A stretch of 64,000 nucleotides of DNA from the NCBI GenBank assembly GCA_964058845.1, contig CAXKVR010000180.1, positions 23,439-87,438 of the forward strand, written 5' to 3'. Below the pieces are notes generated by a model that worked only from the letters and a program-made list of their open reading frames with translations, searched no databases and was not told the DNA's origin. Origin of the DNA: Carex sylvatica. Its lineage: Eukaryota > Streptophyta > Magnoliopsida > Poales > Cyperaceae. Position numbers and translations under genes: made by a program. Below, in pieces: positions 60,196 to 64,000 of the stretch (position 1 is the stretch's first letter; each line of letters begins with the position of its first letter).

Positions 60196-60846
60196 AGGGG
60201 TGTAAATGGAGCGGATACGGAGCGGATAATGCTCATACCATATTCGCATCTGTCGGATAATAAGCGAATACGAATACGGATACGGATAGTAAACGGATAT
60301 TAAAATTCAAAATAAAATTCGCCTTAAACGGATACAGATACGGATAGTTCACGGATACAGATTCGAATACGGATATAAAACGAATAATGGTCGGATAATT
60401 AAGATATATGAATTTCTAAGATACAAATATTAATTAAAAAATTAAATATAAATATTAATGATAACTATAAGTAGATGGAGAGATGAGAGATAATATATTA
60501 ATATAATATATATATCAAATAAAGGAATAGTAACAAAATAAGTTGTGTTGTAGTGGTTTGAAGCTTAGTTCAAAGGTCTTAAGATGGAAGTACATGAGTT
60601 CCATTTCCACCTATAGCAAATATTAATTTCTCTTTTATTAGAGTCTGGATATCCGCTCCGTTTAGGACTCCAAATTTGTATCCATATTTGAAAATTATCC
60701 GAATTCGCTCCGTTTAGAACTCCGAATCTGTATCTGTATTTGAAAATTATCTGAATTCGCTCCGTTTAGAACTCTGAATCGAATCTGTATCCGTATTTGA
60801 GAATTATCGAACCCGAAATACGGAGCGGATATCCGTTTACACCCCT
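60196..60846. mobile_element. hAT-like non-autonomous element upstream of PIP5K9-like gene
   Basis: Ends AGGGGTGTAAATGGAGCGGA and, reversed, AGGGGTGTAAACGGATATCC. CGGATACGGATA and TCCGAATC/GCTCCGTTTAGAACTC motifs recur many times in both halves. Flanks TACTCACT and CACTCATT agree at 6 of 8, consistent with an old hAT duplication. A tRNA-like stretch (GTAGTGGTTTGAAGC...) near 60550 may be a SINE fragment inside it. Confidence 0.75.
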
Positions 60847-61095
60847 CACTCATTTACACAAAATCAACATTTAAAAAAAAAAAAAAATCTTTCCAGTTCT
60901 TCTCTCTTTTTTCCTCTTCCTTCGAAGCACAAAAACAAACGAACGGACACTTCCTTCGAAGCACACCCACTCCTCTCTCTCTTTTTCATTTATTTTTTCT
61001 AGAAAGCAGCTGCTGCAAAGTATCACCCACTTTTCTCTCTTCAGCAGCTTGTTTAGCAGCTTCTTTTCTCTGCCTCATTTGTGCCCCTTTTGGCA

Positions 61096-61105
61096 TATAT
61101 AAAAG
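61096..61105 (+). promoter_or_regulatory. TATA box of the PIP5K9-like gene
   Basis: TATATAAAAG lies about 730 bp before the start codon. It precedes a pyrimidine-rich leader and a likely 5'-untranslated intron (donor GTAAGC at 61187, acceptor TTTTCAG ending at 61776). Upstream, 60890-61060 is rich in CTCTCT tracts typical of plant core promoters. Confidence 0.6.
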
Positions 61106-61828
61106 CCCAATCCTCGTCGCTCAAATCTCTCTCATTAGATCTCGTACCGCTGATACCTCTCCAACAAATCACGCCAGGAGCTAGTTGTAAGCTCTTCCCC
61201 CTCTGCTTTTTTTTTTTCCTCGTTCTAATACAGGTTCAGTGTTGCTTCTATTGCAATGTTCTAGAAGATAATATTTGTATTAGCTACAAACATATAAGAA
61301 TTTTTTTTGGATCATAGTCAACTTCAAGCCTGCTTTGGAGATCTAATTAATTGATTAAGGCTTGTAATGTTTTGTTTTTAGAGGAACTTGTAGAAACAGT
61401 TTATTAGTGAAAATGCTTTTTATGACTGGAGATATTTCTTTATTTAAAAAGTTTTAAGTTTTTGATTGCTGACAACTATAGCTGAAATTTGGGATTCATT
61501 CTTGTTTCCTCTGAAGTATTAATCTGATTCCTTACGTTCAGATTTTATAATTTGCTGTCCCATACTTTTATATTTGAAACATGCTTTATGTAGATCAGAT
61601 TTTATTCTTGTAAGAAAAATATCTGTTTCAGGACTTGGTTGGTACTTGGTACACTGCCACTGATAGTCATATGCTTAACAATGTTTGACCTGATCCTTAC
61701 CTCACCAAAATGCAAAATTGCAGCCTTGATTTGTGAACAGAGAGTCTTCAATTCTAAATTAATTATTTGTTTTCAGGTCACTCAATACGAGATACAAAAA
61801 GTGGTATTTTGTTTCTTGATTTTATTGC

Positions 61829-64000
61829 ATGTCAACCCTCACAACTACCTCCGACGAACCAGGAGACGCCACCTGTTCAGGCAGATCTGGGCCCCACCGC
61901 GATGCCAGTTGCAACCTAGAACAAATTCTCTTGCAGGGATTAACTCCTTCCAGTAGTCAAAACACAAGTGCCAGGTTTCGAGTTGGCAATGTTACCCTTC
62001 CGAATGGGGACAGCTATGCAGGCACACTATTGGGTAGCCTGCCGGAAGGATCCGGCAAGTACATATGGTCTGATGGGTGCACTTATGACGGCGAATGGAG
62101 GCGAGGAATGAGGCATGGGGTAGGGAAAACCATATGGCCTGATGGGTGTATTTATGAAGGAGAGTATTCGGGTGGGTACATGCATGGTACAGGTACGTTT
62201 ATCCGACCTGATACCTTGACGTACAAAGGTCGATTCAAATTGAATTTAAAGCATGGGCTAGGGTTTCAAACATATCCAAATGGAGATGTATTTGAAGGTC
62301 CTTGGATTCAAGGTTCAATAGAAGGTAATGGTAAGTACACATGGTGTTATGGGAATGTCTATGATGGAAACATGAGAGATGGCTTGATGAGCGGCAAAGG
62401 AACGCTTACATGGAAAAATGGCGACACTTATGAGGGAAATTGGCTTAATGGAATGATGCATGGTTATGGGGTTTACACTTGGAATGAAGGAGGATGCTAT
62501 GTTGGTACATGGACAAGAGGATTAAAAGATGGAAAAGGCATGTTTTACCCCAAAGGATGTACTGTGCCAGCCACACACGAGTTTTATTTAAATGTTCTTA
62601 GAAAAAGAGGCTTGTTACCTGATTTAAGGAGGAACAATCTGGGGTCACGTATCCTTCACTCATCTACAGTTGATATGGGAAATATGAAAATTGGTATTAC
62701 TAATGAAAGGTCCCAATTGAAAAATATGCCATTGGAAAGAAGGTGGAGTCTTGATGGGGCAATGATAGAAAAGATTGTAGGGGAGAGTGAGGATCAGGCA
62801 CAGGCTGAGAACGGTGCACCAATCTTAGAGAGAGAGTATATGCAAGGGGTGCTGATAAGTGAGGTTGTGATGAGTGGTGCGTTCCCAGTGTCTTCTAGAA
62901 AGGTAAAGAAGCTTCAGAAAAGGATGGTACGGGATATTAAGAAGCCAGGGGAGACAATTATTAAGGGACATAGGAGTTACGACCTTATGCTTAGTCTTCA
63001 GCTTGGCATTAGGTAATTTGGTTTCTTATGTTTCTTTTGTTGATTCTTGATTCTCGTATCAGCACTCAATTTTTTTTTTTCGAAGTTGCAGAAATTACCA
63101 TACTCTTTTTTTATTTATATTTACTATTGGTGATTTTTTATATGACTGTGGTGTGGTTTTTGGACCAGAGCACCGGGTTTGGTACTGTTGCCGTAATTGA
63201 GCTCGATGTTGATTGAAATTTTTTCTGGTATATAATTTCTTACTGATACGATGCTTATACAGTAAGATTTGGTCAGGTAAATTAGGGGGATAAACAGGGT
63301 TATATCTGCTATTTTTTGGTACTACACTGATACCAATTCTGCAGTATGATACCTCTCATGGTATTTTTATTATACTATACTGACTAGGCTATCTAGGGTA
63401 AGGGTAACAGAGCATTTTTGGCTTCATGCGGCGCACGAACCAGATGCAGCGCTGTTTTGATTTTAATAGTCCATGCGTTTCATGAAGCCAAAACTGCTCT
63501 GTTAAAATCTTTAACCGCTATCTATCATGTTTGTCACTGTTACCACCTTTTTATCAGACCGGTTTTCCAGTAACTCGTGTTAGCAAAGTCTATTGTCAAC
63601 AAGTCTCAATAGTGTTTGAACAGTACTACAATTTGAATTAGGTATACAGTTGGCAAAATTACACCAATACAAAGGCGTGAGGTGCGCACCTCAGATTTTG
63701 GTCGGAAAGCTAGCTTCTGGATGAACTTTCCAAGACAAGGCTCGCAACTGACACCTCCGCATCGCTCCCAGGAGGATTTCAAATGGAAGGATTACTGCCC
63801 CATGGTCTTCAGGTTCTTTTCCTCTTATTGCATATCTATGAATTAAACAAAAGACAAGTAAAACAAAAGGAGGAATTTCATGTATACCCCTCAAAACCTT
63901 CACGATTACGTATTTCCCCCACTTAAGTTCATAATATCATATTTACCCTTCTAAATTTCAAAAACTCACAAATTCACCCATTTTTGTTGTCTTTTCTATC
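61829..64000 (+). CDS. PIP5K9: MORN-repeat phosphatidylinositol-4-phosphate 5-kinase, PIP5K9-like (5' part)
   Basis: Coding exons are 61829-63012 and 63642-63812; the next intron runs off the window. After a short variable N terminus, residues 58-241 form eight 23-residue MORN repeats of the pattern YxGxWxxGxxHGxG (for example YDGEWRRGMRHGVG and YEGNWLNGMMHGYG). A linker with LERRWSLDGAMIEKIVG and PILEREYMQGVLISE leads into GHRSYDLMLSLQLGIR at the start of the lipid-kinase domain. Exon 2 adds TVGKITPIQRREVR, DFGRKASFWMNFP and DFKWKDYCPMVF. Plant type I/II PIP5Ks make PI(4,5)P2 at the plasma membrane and in the nucleus; the MORN repeats affect membrane binding and activity. The linker matches Arabidopsis PIP5K9 best. 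The catalytic residues lie beyond the edge. Confidence 0.93.
63869..64000. mobile_element. Partial MITE of the GGGGGAATTTCAT family in a PIP5K9 intron
   Basis: GGAGGAATTTCATGTATAC followed by CCCTCAAAA matches the left end of the 30895-31575 element (GGGGGAATTTCATATATATC then TCTCAAAA). Later blocks (CATATTTACCC, AAACTCACAAATT) also agree. The right end lies outside the window. Confidence 0.7.

Noticed and set aside
1..64000. LTR retrotransposons, CRISPR arrays, operons or bacterial-type signals
   Set aside because: No paired long direct repeats with TG...CA ends and primer-binding sites, no spacer arrays, and all genes are plant-type with introns.

Overview
This is a stretch of nuclear DNA from a flowering plant. 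It is AT-rich, its genes have short GT-AG exons, and one gene encodes a plastid-targeted ribosomal protein. It also carries plant-specific families (a MORN-repeat PIP5K, a kelch/coiled-coil protein) and many small plant transposons. The species cannot be named from the sequence alone. Real genes fill only about a fifth of the window; most of the rest is transposons, their decayed remains and plain AT-rich DNA.

Layout. 1-8.0 kb: AT-rich intergenic DNA with one MITE. 8.05-12.75 kb: two tandem minus-strand paralogues of a plant type II membrane protein family resembling O-fucosyltransferases. One copy has an intron; the other is intronless and has lost a conserved loop. 12.9-17.5 kb: a cluster of foldback MITEs, one nested in another. 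17.6-23.3 kb: a 13-coding-exon kelch-repeat gene with a C-terminal coiled coil. 24.4-26.0 kb: a six-exon gene for plastid ribosomal protein bL9c. 27.8-28.4 kb: a retroposed mRNA 3' end with a 14-bp target duplication. 29.2-34.2 kb: a decayed second copy of the kelch 3' end and of the bL9c 3' flank, split by several MITEs whose empty sites survive in the parent copy. 34.3-35.0 kb: a small two-exon minus-strand gene for a 78-residue protein. 35-51 kb: no genes, but tandem arrays, MITEs and a hAT element. 51.9-56.2 kb: a complete but inactivated Mutator-like element (MULE) with about 265-bp terminal inverted repeats, a 9-bp target duplication and a broken transposase. 56-60.9 kb: repeats and a hAT-like element. 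61-64 kb: the 5' part of a MORN-repeat phosphatidylinositol-4-phosphate 5-kinase gene (PIP5K9-like), running off the right edge.

The genes do not form a pathway; each is an ordinary plant housekeeping or signalling gene. The notable content is the transposon biology. At least ten small elements have target duplications that can be read directly. Several are nested, so relative ages can be ordered. The MULE carries a repeated short hairpin motif inside both inverted repeats. Exon boundaries and target duplications were read by eye; family names come from recognised motifs, not from a search.
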